From WTFV01 sp965203525 (GTDB taxonomy: Bacteria; Acidobacteriota; Vicinamibacteria; Vicinamibacterales; UBA8438): a DNA stretch of 64,000 nt. Made by a program: the position numbers and the translations under genes. The DNA lies in the NCBI GenBank assembly GCA_965203525.1, contig OZ241898.1, forward strand, positions 1,674,001-1,738,000, in the 5' to 3' direction. Below are positions 28,626-38,268 of the stretch, in pieces. Positions within the stretch are counted from its first letter, which is position 1; the number at the start of each line of letters is the position of its first letter. Under the pieces are notes generated by a model. That model did no database searches, had not been told where the DNA came from, and saw nothing but the letters and a program-made list of their open reading frames with translations.

Positions 28626-30251
28626 ATGCGTTTCTTCAACACCACCGGCCCCGTGGTGGCGGCCGACCACTACTGCGTGCCGCCCCTCGCGCGCCTGGAC
28701 CCCGACGAACTGCTACGGCTGGTCCGCGAGAAGCGCTACTTCGTGCTGCACGCGCCGCGGCAGACGGGCAAGACGTCGGCGCTGCTGGCGTTGCGGGATC
28801 TGCTGCGGGCCGAGGGGTTCCGCTGCGTGTACGCCAACGTCGAGGGAGGACAGACGGCCCGCGAGGACGTGGAGCGGGCGATGCGCGTCGTGCTGGGCGA
28901 GCTGGCCTCGTGGGCGGACGAGGCGGGCGACGGGTTCCTGGACGGGATCTGGTCCGACCTGCTGGCGCGGTACGGTCCGGACAGCGCGCTGGGCGAGGCG
29001 CTGACGCGCTGGGCAGCGGCCGATCCGCGTCCCTTGGTGCTGCTGATCGACGAGATCGACGCGCTGGTCGGCGACTCGTTGCTGGCGGTGCTGCGGCAGT
29101 TGCGGGCCGGCTACGTCCGGCGGCCGGCGGGATTCCCGCAGAGCGTGGTGCTGTGCGGAGTGCGGGACGTGCGGGACTACCGCATTCATCCGGGGTCGGC
29201 GAACGCTGTCGTCGCCGGCGGCAGCGCGTTCAACATCAAAGCGAAGTCGCTGCGGCTGAGGGACTTCTCGCGGGACGAGGTGACCGCGCTGCTCGGCCAG
29301 CACACGGCGGAGACGGGACAGGCGTTCACCGCCGGGGCGCTGGATCTGGTGTGGGAGCGGACGCAGGGGCAGCCGTGGCTGGTGAACGCGCTGGCGTACG
29401 ACGCCTGCTTTCGGCACAAGGCGAACCGGGACCGGTCGCGGCCGATCGACGCCGAGGCGATTCTGGCGGCGCTGGAGTGCCTGATTCTGCGCCGGGAGAC
29501 GCACCTGGACCAGTTGGCGGACAAGCTGCGGGAAGAGCGGGTGCGGCGGGTGGTCGAGCCGCTGCTGAGCGGCGCCGAGGCGCGAACCTTCACCGGCCAC
29601 GACCTGGAGTACGTGCGGGACATCGGTCTGGTGGCGCAGAACCGCCCGGTGCGCATCGCGAACCCGATCTACGCCGAGGTGGTGCCGCGCGAGCTGACCT
29701 GGGTGGCGCAGGAGGAGTTCGAGCACGACACGGCGTGGTACGTCGACGCGGACGGCGCGCTGAACGTGCGCAAGCTGCTGGCCGCGTTCCAGACTTTCTT
29801 CCGCGAGCATTCGGAGCACTGGTCGCAACGGTTCCTGTATCAGGAGGCGTGGCCGCAGTTGCTTCTGCAGGCGTTCCTGCAGCGGGTGGTGAACAGCGGC
29901 GGGCGCATCGAACGGGAGTACGGACTCGGGCGGGGGCGCACGGACCTGCTGCTGGTGTGGCCGCGGACCGGCGCAGGAGCGGACGCGGACGCACCGCCCG
30001 GCACCGGCGGCTTCCCCGCCGCGCCCGCGCGGGTCGACAAGGCGGTGATCGAATGCAAGGTGCTGCACGCCGGCCTCGACCGGACGATCGCCGAGGGGCT
30101 GGACCAGACCGCGGCGTACATGGACCGGTGCGCGGCGCGGGAGGGCCATCTGGTCATCGTCGACCGCGCCGCCGGCCGTAGCTGGGACGAGAAGATCTTC
30201 CACCGCCGGGAGTCGGGCGGGGGCGCGGAGATCGACGTGTGGGGCATGTGA
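28626..30251 (+). CDS. AAA-like ATPase fused to a PD-(D/E)XK nuclease-like domain (copy 1)
   Basis: The 541-residue protein starts MRFFNTTGPV and has Walker A APRQTGKT at residues 43-50 and Walker B LVLLIDEID at about 136-144. A winged-helix-like region and the conserved HDLEYVRDIGLV segment follow. The C-terminus has REYGLGRGRTDLLLVW and AVIECKVL, the Asp and ExK of a PD-(D/E)XK nuclease fold. Homologues are often mobile or defence-linked ATPases of unknown role. A full-length paralogue lies at 43259-44866. It starts 171 bp after the small membrane protein gene, with no shared operon evident. Confidence 0.82.
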   Translation: MRFFNTTGPVVAADHYCVPPLARLDPDELLRLVREKRYFVLHAPRQTGKTSALLALRDLLRAEGFRCVYANVEGGQTAREDVERAMRVVLGELASWADEAGDGFLDGIWSDLLARYGPDSALGEALTRWAAADPRPLVLLIDEIDALVGDSLLAVLRQLRAGYVRRPAGFPQSVVLCGVRDVRDYRIHPGSANAVVAGGSAFNIKAKSLRLRDFSRDEVTALLGQHTAETGQAFTAGALDLVWERTQGQPWLVNALAYDACFRHKANRDRSRPIDAEAILAALECLILRRETHLDQLADKLREERVRRVVEPLLSGAEARTFTGHDLEYVRDIGLVAQNRPVRIANPIYAEVVPRELTWVAQEEFEHDTAWYVDADGALNVRKLLAAFQTFFREHSEHWSQRFLYQEAWPQLLLQAFLQRVVNSGGRIEREYGLGRGRTDLLLVWPRTGAGADADAPPGTGGFPAAPARVDKAVIECKVLHAGLDRTIAEGLDQTAAYMDRCAAREGHLVIVDRAAGRSWDEKIFHRRESGGGAEIDVWGM

Positions 30252-30285
30252 CGCGCCGGTCACGCCGCACGATATATTGAACGTC

Positions 30286-31329
30286 ATGACCAACCTGAAC
30301 CGGATCACCCGGGATCCCGACGTCATGGGAGGACGGCCGTGCATCCGCGGCCTGCGCGTGACGGTCGGCATGATCGTGGGGCTCCTGGCCGAGGGCCACG
30401 ATGAGGCCGAGGTGCTGGCAGCATATCCGTACCTGGAAAGCGACGACATCCGGCAGGCTCTGACCTGCGCCGCGTGGCGCATGGAGGAGCAGGAAGTCGT
30501 TCTCGGGTTCACACGAGGGGACACTGGAATGGCAACCTCCACCATCGAATGGACCGACGCGACCTGGAACCCTGTCGCCGGTTGCACGATCGTTTCGCCC
30601 GGCTGCACGAACTGTTACGCGATGCGCATGGCGGCGAGACTGGACGCGATGGGACAGGACAAGTACCGGGACCTGACGCGCGCGCAGGGAGGAGGACGCC
30701 CGGCATGGACCGGCGCCGTCAGATGCGACGAGACGAGCCTCGACGTCCCGCTTCGCTGGCGCAAGCCGCGGTTCGTGTTCGTCAACTCCATGAGCGATCT
30801 GTTCCATGCCGAAGTGCCCGACGCCTTCATCGCCAAAATATGGAAAACGATGGCCGCCGCGCAACGGCATACGTTCCAGATTTTGACCAAGCGGCCGGAA
30901 CGCATGCGGCAGGTGACCGAACGCTTCGCCCTGCTGCCGAACGTCTGGCTGGGAACCAGCGTCGAAAGCAGTGACTACCTACCGCGGCTCGACGACCTCC
31001 GGGCTACTCGCGCGGCCGTGCGCTTCGTCTCGTTCGAACCGCTGCTTGGTCCGCTGACCGACGCGAACCTCGAGGACATCCACTGGGCGATCGTGGGAGG
31101 AGAAAGCGGCCCCGGCGCACGCCCCATGGCCGCCGACTGGGTACGTTCCATCCGCAAGCTATGCGAGAATCAGGGAGTGGCGTTTTTCTTCAAGCAGTGG
31201 GGCGGGGTCCACAAGATGCAAACCGGGCGAAAACTCGATGGCCGCACGTGGAACGCTATGCCCTCAATCGATGGCGCTACCGACCCTTCCCGCCACCAAA
31301 CACAAACTTGCGCTGGGGAGGCTGGATGA
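30286..31329 (+). CDS. DUF433 antitoxin-like domain fused to a DUF5131 (Gp37/Gp68) three-Cys protein
   Basis: Residues 1-75 are a DUF433 domain (ITRDPDVMGGRPCIRGLRVT), normally a separate small antitoxin beside a DUF5615 toxin. Residues 82-340 are a DUF5131/phage Gp37-Gp68 protein (STIEWTDATWNPVAGC, then SPGCTNCYA) with the three cysteines C-x6-C-x2-C and the HWAIVGGESGPGARPM motif. Met82 could be a separate start, with GAGGGGACACTGGA before it. The fusion probably arose by loss of the toxin gene. A TATATT element eight bases before the ATG would give a leaderless mRNA. It converges on its usual partner, tcmP, overlapping by 53 bp. Confidence 0.8.
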   Translation: MTNLNRITRDPDVMGGRPCIRGLRVTVGMIVGLLAEGHDEAEVLAAYPYLESDDIRQALTCAAWRMEEQEVVLGFTRGDTGMATSTIEWTDATWNPVAGCTIVSPGCTNCYAMRMAARLDAMGQDKYRDLTRAQGGGRPAWTGAVRCDETSLDVPLRWRKPRFVFVNSMSDLFHAEVPDAFIAKIWKTMAAAQRHTFQILTKRPERMRQVTERFALLPNVWLGTSVESSDYLPRLDDLRATRAAVRFVSFEPLLGPLTDANLEDIHWAIVGGESGPGARPMAADWVRSIRKLCENQGVAFFFKQWGGVHKMQTGRKLDGRTWNAMPSIDGATDPSRHQTQTCAGEAG

Positions 31330-32474
31330 GCCGATCACCGAGGCTCGGCTTTGTTTTTGGTCGCCGAACCTTCCCGTCGGGTCCCTGGATTTCAATATCT
31401 CGACTCGCAGCCATCTGCCGCAGGACATCGAGAATATCTTCGTTCTGAGCGGCAGTTTCATTTCCAACGGCGCGAAGAAATTCCTCAACCGTGACACTAC
31501 TCCCGCTCATCACCTTAAACAGGCGTCCAGGCAACTTGTTTTGAAGCTGTTCCCGCATCGCATGCTTATCCTCTTGCCTGAACGAAAAGAGGCCATCGTC
31601 GTAGTCCATCCTGCGCATATCGTAACCGAGTTGGTACAAGCCGCCGGATCCGTAGTGGTAGAAACTGTTTTGCTGATCCCAGTGTACGCCGAGCATTTTG
31701 TCGCGGGCTCTCTGGTGTCTCGACAAGTGCGCGAGCATTATCGTCCTGTTTTCATCGGGAGAAAATAGAAGAAATGGCGTGAAAAACTGCGCGTTACTCG
31801 ACATATGCAAATTGTTCATCAAAAATCGCTGGGCACATGCTCGACTTTCCCTATCATTACTCAACGAACGCCACGATCGAATAAAATCCGTGTTCACGCC
31901 GAACTGCTGGAGCGTTTCAGTCGGGGGCTGCTTCTCTGTCAGGAAATTCAAGAGTGCGTCAATCGAAAACGTCAATATGATTTCCGCGTTCTCAAGACGC
32001 TGGAGGATCATGTGGATGTCCTCCATCGATACATCCTTGTAGCCGCATTGATCCAATACGAAGAGCGCCCGAGCCTTCCTCGATTCGGTCCGAATTTGAG
32101 ACACGATATTCTTCAAAGCACTCGACGAATCTGCGCGCGTTACGCTGATGGACTTGCCGACATCTTCACTAAACGGACTCTTCCTCAGATCGGACTTCAG
32201 GAAATCGACATGATCTTCGGCAACGTCGCTGAAGAAAAATTTTGCGTGGATTCTGAATTGTTTTCGGCGTTTCTGGTTCAACTCGGCTTCCGTGGCACGA
32301 ACGGCATGAAGGAGTCGCAACGGACTCCCCAACTCGATTTGTCTATTTGTAGGGTTCCTATCCTGGATTATTCATGAAGGTCGGGCATGAGGCCCCGACG
32401 GGCCATGCTCGGCCACGAAACGGGGTCTCGGACACGCGTCGGTGCGCGGGCCGCGACGCGTGGAACAGCCTTCA

Positions 32475-32580
32475 CGGGTCTGGCGGTTGCGGACAGACGG
32501 ATTCAGGACCGCCGAGGGCGAGCAACCGTCATCGAAGGCGTCGTTCGCGGGCCCGGCGGTTGCGGACAGGCGGGTTCAGG
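32475..32580. repeat. About 33-bp direct repeat, 73-bp offset, inside the IS
   Basis: Copies at 32475-32507 and 32548-32580 share GGCGGTTGCGGACAG and a following CGG.TTCAGG with about four mismatches. They lie downstream of the transposase stop. The offset equals that of repeat pairs elsewhere in the window. Confidence 0.65.
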
Positions 32581-32637
32581 CAAGGCTCCGCCGTCGCGGG
32601 CGGTGCGGTTCGGGCTACGGGCTGCGCGGGTTTCGGA

Positions 32638-34017
32638 CTACCCGGCGCGGGCGCCGAGGGCCAGCGCGATGCGCCGCCATGCGTTCAGATGCGGCGTCCC
32701 CCGGGGCAGATGCAGGACGATGCGGCGCACGGAGCCGACGACGTGCACGCCGAGCTTCAGCAGCCGGTTGCGCAGCCACGTCACCTGGGTGCGGGCACAG
32801 CCGGTTCGCGCCGCCCGCAGCCGCAGTTCCTGCATGAGCACGTAGGCGGCAGCCGTCAGCAACACGCGCAACTGGTTCGCCAGGAACCGGCAGCAGCTCG
32901 TGCGGTCGATCTGCAGACCGTCCAGCAACTCCTTGATCCGGTTCTCGACGTCGCCGCGGGCGCAGTAGACCTTTTCGTAGACGAAGCGCGGATTCTGCGG
33001 GAGATTCGTCACGACGAAGCGCGGATTGTCCCGCGGCTCGCGGCCCGGATGCCGGACCACTTCGGCCTTGATCACGACCCGGCGTTGGCGGTTCCACGTG
33101 CGGGCCGCGTAGCGGGTGTCGGTATAGACGTGCTCGGTTCGGCCGCTGGCCCCGCTCTGCGCGCGGGCCGCCGCCAGGGCGGATTCGGCCTGCCGCACCA
33201 ACACCGCGTTCCTGCCCATCGCCACCACGTAGTCGAGTCCCGGTTCCGCCTCCAGGAAATCGAAGACCTCCGGGGTCGCAAAGCCCCCGTCGAGCCGGAC
33301 GAGAAACGACGTCCGCGGAAACGCCGCCCGCAGCATCGGCAGCAGCCGTCTCAGCAGGCCCAGGCTCCCGTCGGCCGCCACCGCATTGCCCGGCCGCAGC
33401 ACCGCCGCGCACAGATACTGCTCCGTCTCGTCGTTGAAGGTCAGGAACGCGAGCAGCGGCAGATAACACCAGCCGCCGTAGTGTCCGTTGAAGAACGAAA
33501 GCTGTTGTGCGCCATGCGTCAGGTCGTCGGTCGGGTCCAGATCGATGGTGATGCGCCGCACCCGCCGCCCCAGCCGGCGCCGGTGCCGCTCGATGACGCT
33601 CGCCGCCAACTCCCGCGCCATGCGATAGAGCGCGCCGCGGCCCGGGCTGTTCTCGAACCGCGAGATCGTCGGTTGCGACGCCAGCGGCGCGCCGGCCACC
33701 GGGTCCCGTCCGAGCAGCAGCTTGTGAACGGGGTCGTCGGCCAGATCGTCGGCATCGTTGCCGTCGGGGTGGCCGCACGCGATGCCGAAGATCCGCTGCC
33801 CGACCAGTTCCGCGAGCGTGTGCCGAATCTTCTCCGGGTCGCGCCGGTCGGCGAGACAGCGGGCAAACGTCTTGACGAGGCCGTACACGCGCTCGGCCGC
33901 CTTGAGGAGAACGGCTCCGCCGTCGGAGCTGGCGTGCTCGCGGTCGAAGGTGGCGACGAGGGGCTTGTCGAACAGTTCCGGGAACAGGACAGTCTGTGGT
34001 ATCGTGTCGGTCGTCAC
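32638..34017 (-). CDS. IS1380-family transposase
   Basis: The 459-residue DDE transposase catalyses cut-and-paste movement of the element. The catalytic acidic residues are visible as ITIDLDPTDD (first Asp), SFLVRLDGGFA (second Asp) and CARGDVENRIKELLDG (Glu), with the NGHYGGWCYLPLLAFL insertion typical of this family. The length is full. The start is MTTDTIPQTVLFPELF. No frameshift is needed. Confidence 0.93.
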   Translation of the reverse strand: MTTDTIPQTVLFPELFDKPLVATFDREHASSDGGAVLLKAAERVYGLVKTFARCLADRRDPEKIRHTLAELVGQRIFGIACGHPDGNDADDLADDPVHKLLLGRDPVAGAPLASQPTISRFENSPGRGALYRMARELAASVIERHRRRLGRRVRRITIDLDPTDDLTHGAQQLSFFNGHYGGWCYLPLLAFLTFNDETEQYLCAAVLRPGNAVAADGSLGLLRRLLPMLRAAFPRTSFLVRLDGGFATPEVFDFLEAEPGLDYVVAMGRNAVLVRQAESALAAARAQSGASGRTEHVYTDTRYAARTWNRQRRVVIKAEVVRHPGREPRDNPRFVVTNLPQNPRFVYEKVYCARGDVENRIKELLDGLQIDRTSCCRFLANQLRVLLTAAAYVLMQELRLRAARTGCARTQVTWLRNRLLKLGVHVVGSVRRIVLHLPRGTPHLNAWRRIALALGARAG

Positions 34018-34482
34018 GCAGGGGCCTCCGTGGTGGTGAAAATGCCTGTTGCCACTGCGATTTTACCGCGCGGAGGCCCTTGTGTCTCTCCCGGATCGGC
34101 ACCCCCGGTGAATAATCCAGGCTATAGGTACCGCCCCCACAGAAGGTATCGACAAGATACAACGTGATGCGGTCTATACGGGGATTAGATGCGAGCGTCT
34201 TGAGATAGAGCTGAACGTACTGTTCAATGACGTCCAGTTTCTTCAGTGAATGACGCCGAGAATAAGGTGCCGGCCCGTTCTGATTCCATGTAAAATTCTT
34301 GTTCTCCATGATGACTCCACTGGATCGGTGATTTCCCTGTTTGAATTCAGGCCAACCCTGAGCACCGATGCCCCATGTTTACCCCTTCCCGTCCGTCAGC
34401 AGGATACTGTCGATAACGCGCGACAAGCTGGATTCCGACGGCGTCCAGGCCTGCACCGAGCTCGTACAGAAACCATGACGGA

Positions 34483-34683
34483 CTATTCGCCTTCCCGCGC
34501 CCTGACCAGACTGGCCACCTCTTCACGCGTGATCCTGCTTTTGCTCGGCAGGTTGCCATACACCCACGAGATACGCTGCTCCAGGAGCTCCTGTCTCGTC
34601 ATCGACCGGCCGGCCACCCGCTTCAGCCGCTCGATCGCCGCTTCCTCCGTCGCTGACAGCTTCTTTGGTTTCGGCATCAGCAT
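34483..34683 (-). CDS. Small protein of unknown function, 66 aa
   Basis: The product (MLMPKPKKLSATEEAAIERL, then GNLPSKSRITREEVASLVRA) is a compact, charged helical protein. AGGAGGAACGCA sits directly before the ATG at 34683, a near-perfect ribosome site. It lies just upstream of the split tcmP gene on the same strand and could be part of that module or an antitoxin-like regulator. The 173 bp between it and tcmP has no convincing gene. Confidence 0.6.
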   Translation of the reverse strand: MLMPKPKKLSATEEAAIERLKRVAGRSMTRQELLEQRISWVYGNLPSKSRITREEVASLVRAREGE

Positions 34684-34775
34684 TGCGTTCCTCCTGCTGA
34701 ACAGCGTACTTCCCGGCCGACCGAGCGGTCAAGCCGCGGCGGTCTCCTTCTCGCCGCTCGCTGACGCGCCCGCAT

Positions 34776-37700
34776 TCACCGGGCTCCTTGCACGGCCGTT
34801 CCAACCCCGGTCACCCGCAGAATCGCCGCGATCCGCCGCGCCGTGTCGGTGAAGTGCTGCACTTCATCGGGGTGCAGCGGGCGTCCGAGGACGGGGCGCT
34901 CGCGGTAGGAGAGCCACTTCTTGAGCACCTGGTAGCCGCCGAGCCGGTACGACCAGACGGCGGCGGGGACGTTGGCCCAGAACGCGCGGCCGTTGAGGTG
35001 GACGTCGAACGTGGCGGTGCCGAGCGCGGGCAGGGCGTCGCCGAGGGCGGCGCGTTCGCCGGCCGTGAACGGACGTTCGACGGTGCGGCCCTGGCCCGGC
35101 ATCACGGCGTCGCCGGCGCCGTGGTGTCCCCAGCCGGCGGTGAGCGCGAAGTCGTCGCCGGCCATGTTGCGGCCGTCGACGGTGGCGGGGCGGGCGACGG
35201 CGGCGATCTCCGGGCGGAGCGTTCCCGTGGTCACGCCGTCCACCGGGGCGTCGGGGTCGAGCAGCCGGGCGAGTTCGCGTCCCCGCGCCGCCGACTCGGC
35301 GAGCGCCGCCGCGCCCTCGGAGTCGCCGTCGGGCCAGCCCGGCAGCGGGATGCGCGGCCATTCCAGACCGAGCGCCCCGGCGTTGGCGGAGCGGTAGCCG
35401 TGGTCGTGCTGAACGGCGAGAACGTGAAAGAAGAGGTCCTCGGCTTCAACGCCAACACGTTGCAGATATCGCCGTGCGGCGCCGGACAAGTTCAAGCGAT
35501 GCTCGCTACGCTTGTCGTCCGTTTCCATTATTCCGAACGTGTCGGCCGTGGATGCATCGTCTCGGAGCCATAGCGGGAACATCAACGCGCCGCGTTCGAT
35601 CAGGTGCAGCGAACCCTGGTGCTCCGTAAAGCACGTTTGCGGTTCCGCCGCGTCTTTCCGAAGATGTTGCGCCCCGGACAACCAGAGGTTCCCTTCGAAC
35701 ACGTGCGGCCGATAGTCCGGACGCGGACGATCAACCAGGCCGTCCGCTTCCCAATAGAGCCAACGGTCGTCGAACGGCCGGTAGGCGAAGCGCACGAATC
35801 CGTCCTCGTTCGGGCCGCCGCGCGCAAGCAACGCTTCCCGCACCGCGCGGGCGTCGAACCGTGCCGTGGTCTGCATCGCGGCCGGATGGCGCCGGGCGAT
35901 CTCCTCGTGGCTCAGCGCCGGATCGAAGTAGTCGGCGATGCGCGCCTTCAGCCGGTCGAGGTTGGTGTCGACGAGAAATCCGTCGCGGCTGGTCTTCACG
36001 CCCGGGAACGACACCGGAAACAGCTCGGGCAGCGCCGGCCAGTCGAACCACTCCCTGCTGACCGCGGTCGGCGCGAACGGCAGGCCGAGCGGCAGGATCG
36101 GCTCGACCAGATCGTAGAGGCCGCCCGGTTCGGTCTCCGCCGTCCGGGTCAGTTCCTCGCGCTTCCGCTGCCCCCACAGGTGCCGGAAGCCGACGCCGGC
36201 CGCCGGCGCGTGCTCCGCCTTCCGCACCAGCGTCGTGACGGCCGTGCCGACCTGGATGCCCACCGGATCGCCGCCGGTCGAGAAGATGCTCGGGTCCGGC
36301 GAGCCGTCGGGCGCCACCTTGCCGGTCTTGTACTTGTCGCCGTTCAGGCAGTCGACGCGGACGATGTCGAACGCCTCCAGATACCGCTCCCGCATGCCGG
36401 TGAACGACAGGCCGTCGAGCCACGAGTAGTTCGAGATGAAGCAGACGACGCCCTGCCCCGTCTTCTCGGCTATGCGCCGCTCCGCCATGCGGAAGAAGCG
36501 GACGTACAGGTCGTTGAGGCCCTGGCCTTCCGGCCGCCGGACCCGCCGGGTCGCGCGGTACGCTTCCGACAGCGCCCGCTCCTCGTCCACCGCCATGCCC
36601 GCGAAGCCGTTGTACGGCGGGTTGCCGAGGATGACGAGCACCGGCGTCTCCTGCTTCACCCGCTCGGCGCGGTCGCGCTCTTCCTCCAGTTCGGGGAACG
36701 GGAGCGGTTTCGCCGCGCGCGGCTCCCAGCCGGTCAGCGCGTTGGTGAGGAAGACGCCGGGCCGCTCGGCGCCGTCGCCGGCCAGCGGCGCGTCGAGGTC
36801 CTGCATCGTCAGACCGACCTGCAGATGCGCGACGACGAACGGCGCGGGCATGATCTCGAAGCCGAACACCCGTTCGGCCGCCGCCTGCTTCACCCGCGCG
36901 CCGGCGAGCGCGCCGAAGCCGCGGCCGCGGAGGTTGGCGGCGATGCGGCGCAGCACCTCGGCGAGGTAGGCGCCGGTGCCGCAGCAGGGGTCGAGCACGT
37001 AGACGTGCCCGGCGGCCAGGCCGTCGGCGACGCCGAGGTCGTCGCGCAGCGCCCGGTCCACGCGGGCCACCATGTAGCGGACGACCTCGGCCGGGGTGTA
37101 CCAGACGCCGAGCTGCCTGCGCAGCGCCGGGTCGAACGCTTCGAGGAACGGCTCGTAGAAGTAGGGGACCGCCTCGCCCTCGCGGAAGCGGGCGAAGAAC
37201 GCCGGCCGGTCCACCCGGTCGAGCGCCGCCGCGGTCCAGTCGAGCACCTCGACGAGGCCGAGCGGCTGCAGGCGGCCGGGGTCGGAGAGCTGCTGGAAGA
37301 GCGCCCGCAGGACCGGCGCGCGCAGATGCCAGACCGCCGTGCGCCAGTCGAACGGGCCGGCCGGCGGCGGCGCCGCGCGCGCCCACAGCACCCAGGCCGC
37401 GAAGACGCCGTAGAACAGCGTCTGCACCAGCGTCGAGCGGAAGAAGCGGGCGCCCTTCGCGCCCTCGAAGCGGACGCCGAGCGCCTCTTCCAGCGCGGCG
37501 CGCACCGCCGCCAGCGACGGCGCCTCGCCGGCCGCCTCCACCCGCGCCAGGGCGTCGCGCGCGTAGGAGGCGAGCAGCCACGCGAGGTCCTTCGGCTCGG
37601 CGAGCCGGGCGCGGTGCGACAGCGCGCGGCAGAGGTACTCGCCGAAGCCGGCGCCGACCTCCCGGGCGAACGCCCGCGGCGACTCCAGGCGCCGTCCGAA

Positions 37701-38162
37701 CGCTTCGGAGTCCCCGGCGAGCCGGAAGGTTTCGAGCTTCGCCGGCCGGCCCGCCGCGTCTTCGCCCACCAGCACGAAGTCGCGCAGGTTGGTCGCCAGC
37801 ACGAGGCGGTAGCGTTCCCGGTAGCGGCTCACCTGACCGCTTTCCGCCGTCAGCCAGGCGTCGCCGGCGGCGGACTTGACTTCGACCACGCCGCGCTCGG
37901 GCGTCTGGCCGGGGCGGGGCCGGCCCCGCTGCACCTGCCGCTTCGCGTAGAGGCCGAAGTCGGGATGGCCGGCGCCCTGATCGGCCAGCTCGGCGACGCA
38001 GAACACCTTCGGCCGGAGCAGGCCGCCGACGGCGTTCAACAGGTTGGCGAGCGGCGTGCAGTTCGACCGCTCGGCCGTCGCGCCGCCCGAGGCGCGAATC
38101 CAGTGCAGCCAGGTGAGGTAGTCCTCGACGGCCGCCGCAAGCCGGGTCGCGGTCGCCGTCAT
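34776..38162 (-). CDS. Single-chain restriction-modification enzyme (N6-adenine methyltransferase with nuclease motif, type ISP/IIG-like)
   Basis: The 1128-residue protein has an N-terminal PD-(D/E)XK-like motif (GHPDFGLY at about 64 and VVEVKS at about 92). A methyltransferase core follows, with the SAM-binding VLDPCCGTGAYL at about 388 and the catalytic NPPYNGF at about 510. A long C-terminal region with YRPFDDRWLYWE is found in type ISP and related enzymes and should recognise the target. I see no helicase motifs, so it is closer to type IIG than to classical ISP. It would methylate adenine at its site and cut unmodified DNA. Its 5' end lies inside one copy of a 107-bp direct repeat. Confidence 0.85.
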   Translation of the reverse strand: MTATATRLAAAVEDYLTWLHWIRASGGATAERSNCTPLANLLNAVGGLLRPKVFCVAELADQGAGHPDFGLYAKRQVQRGRPRPGQTPERGVVEVKSAAGDAWLTAESGQVSRYRERYRLVLATNLRDFVLVGEDAAGRPAKLETFRLAGDSEAFGRRLESPRAFAREVGAGFGEYLCRALSHRARLAEPKDLAWLLASYARDALARVEAAGEAPSLAAVRAALEEALGVRFEGAKGARFFRSTLVQTLFYGVFAAWVLWARAAPPPAGPFDWRTAVWHLRAPVLRALFQQLSDPGRLQPLGLVEVLDWTAAALDRVDRPAFFARFREGEAVPYFYEPFLEAFDPALRRQLGVWYTPAEVVRYMVARVDRALRDDLGVADGLAAGHVYVLDPCCGTGAYLAEVLRRIAANLRGRGFGALAGARVKQAAAERVFGFEIMPAPFVVAHLQVGLTMQDLDAPLAGDGAERPGVFLTNALTGWEPRAAKPLPFPELEEERDRAERVKQETPVLVILGNPPYNGFAGMAVDEERALSEAYRATRRVRRPEGQGLNDLYVRFFRMAERRIAEKTGQGVVCFISNYSWLDGLSFTGMRERYLEAFDIVRVDCLNGDKYKTGKVAPDGSPDPSIFSTGGDPVGIQVGTAVTTLVRKAEHAPAAGVGFRHLWGQRKREELTRTAETEPGGLYDLVEPILPLGLPFAPTAVSREWFDWPALPELFPVSFPGVKTSRDGFLVDTNLDRLKARIADYFDPALSHEEIARRHPAAMQTTARFDARAVREALLARGGPNEDGFVRFAYRPFDDRWLYWEADGLVDRPRPDYRPHVFEGNLWLSGAQHLRKDAAEPQTCFTEHQGSLHLIERGALMFPLWLRDDASTADTFGIMETDDKRSEHRLNLSGAARRYLQRVGVEAEDLFFHVLAVQHDHGYRSANAGALGLEWPRIPLPGWPDGDSEGAAALAESAARGRELARLLDPDAPVDGVTTGTLRPEIAAVARPATVDGRNMAGDDFALTAGWGHHGAGDAVMPGQGRTVERPFTAGERAALGDALPALGTATFDVHLNGRAFWANVPAAVWSYRLGGYQVLKKWLSYRERPVLGRPLHPDEVQHFTDTARRIAAILRVTGVGTAVQGAR

Positions 38163-38268
38163 CGCCCGTCCGGCCGCCTCAGAACCCGACCTCCGCGCCG
38201 CCGTAGACGCTTCGGCCGAGCTCGGCGATCCGCCGCCCGGTGAACGGATTCCTCGAAGCGCCCACGAT

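Larger units (their letters stand above)
32362..34121 (-). mobile_element. Complete IS1380-family insertion sequence, 1760 bp
   Basis: Terminal inverted repeats CCTGGATTATTCA at 32362 and its complement ending at 34121 bound the element. The 4-bp target duplication CTAT is present on both sides (32358-32361 and 34122-34125). One transposase gene fills most of it. About 275 bp between the transposase stop and the left end is gene-free and holds a short repeat pair. Intact ends, intact transposase and a perfect duplication indicate a recent insertion. Confidence 0.95.
31277..34309 (-). pseudogene. tcmP: Three-Cys-motif partner protein (TcmP), split by an IS1380-family element
   Basis: The 5' part is 34122-34309 (NQNGPAPYSRRHSLKKLDVI to CGGGTY) and the 3' part 31277-32357 (from RNPTNRQIELGSPLRL to the stop). 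Removing the insertion and one 4-bp target copy restores a continuous 422-residue frame, FCGGGTY|RNPTNRQ. TcmP proteins accompany DUF5131 three-Cys proteins, here the convergent neighbour; biochemical function is not known. As it stands neither half should be functional. The flanks look poorer in GC than the surrounding DNA, which suggests transfer. Confidence 0.88.

Noticed and set aside
34347..34559. 70-codon minus-strand frame overlapping the 66-aa gene
   Set aside because: No ribosome site, overlaps a gene with an excellent one, and no recognisable protein features.
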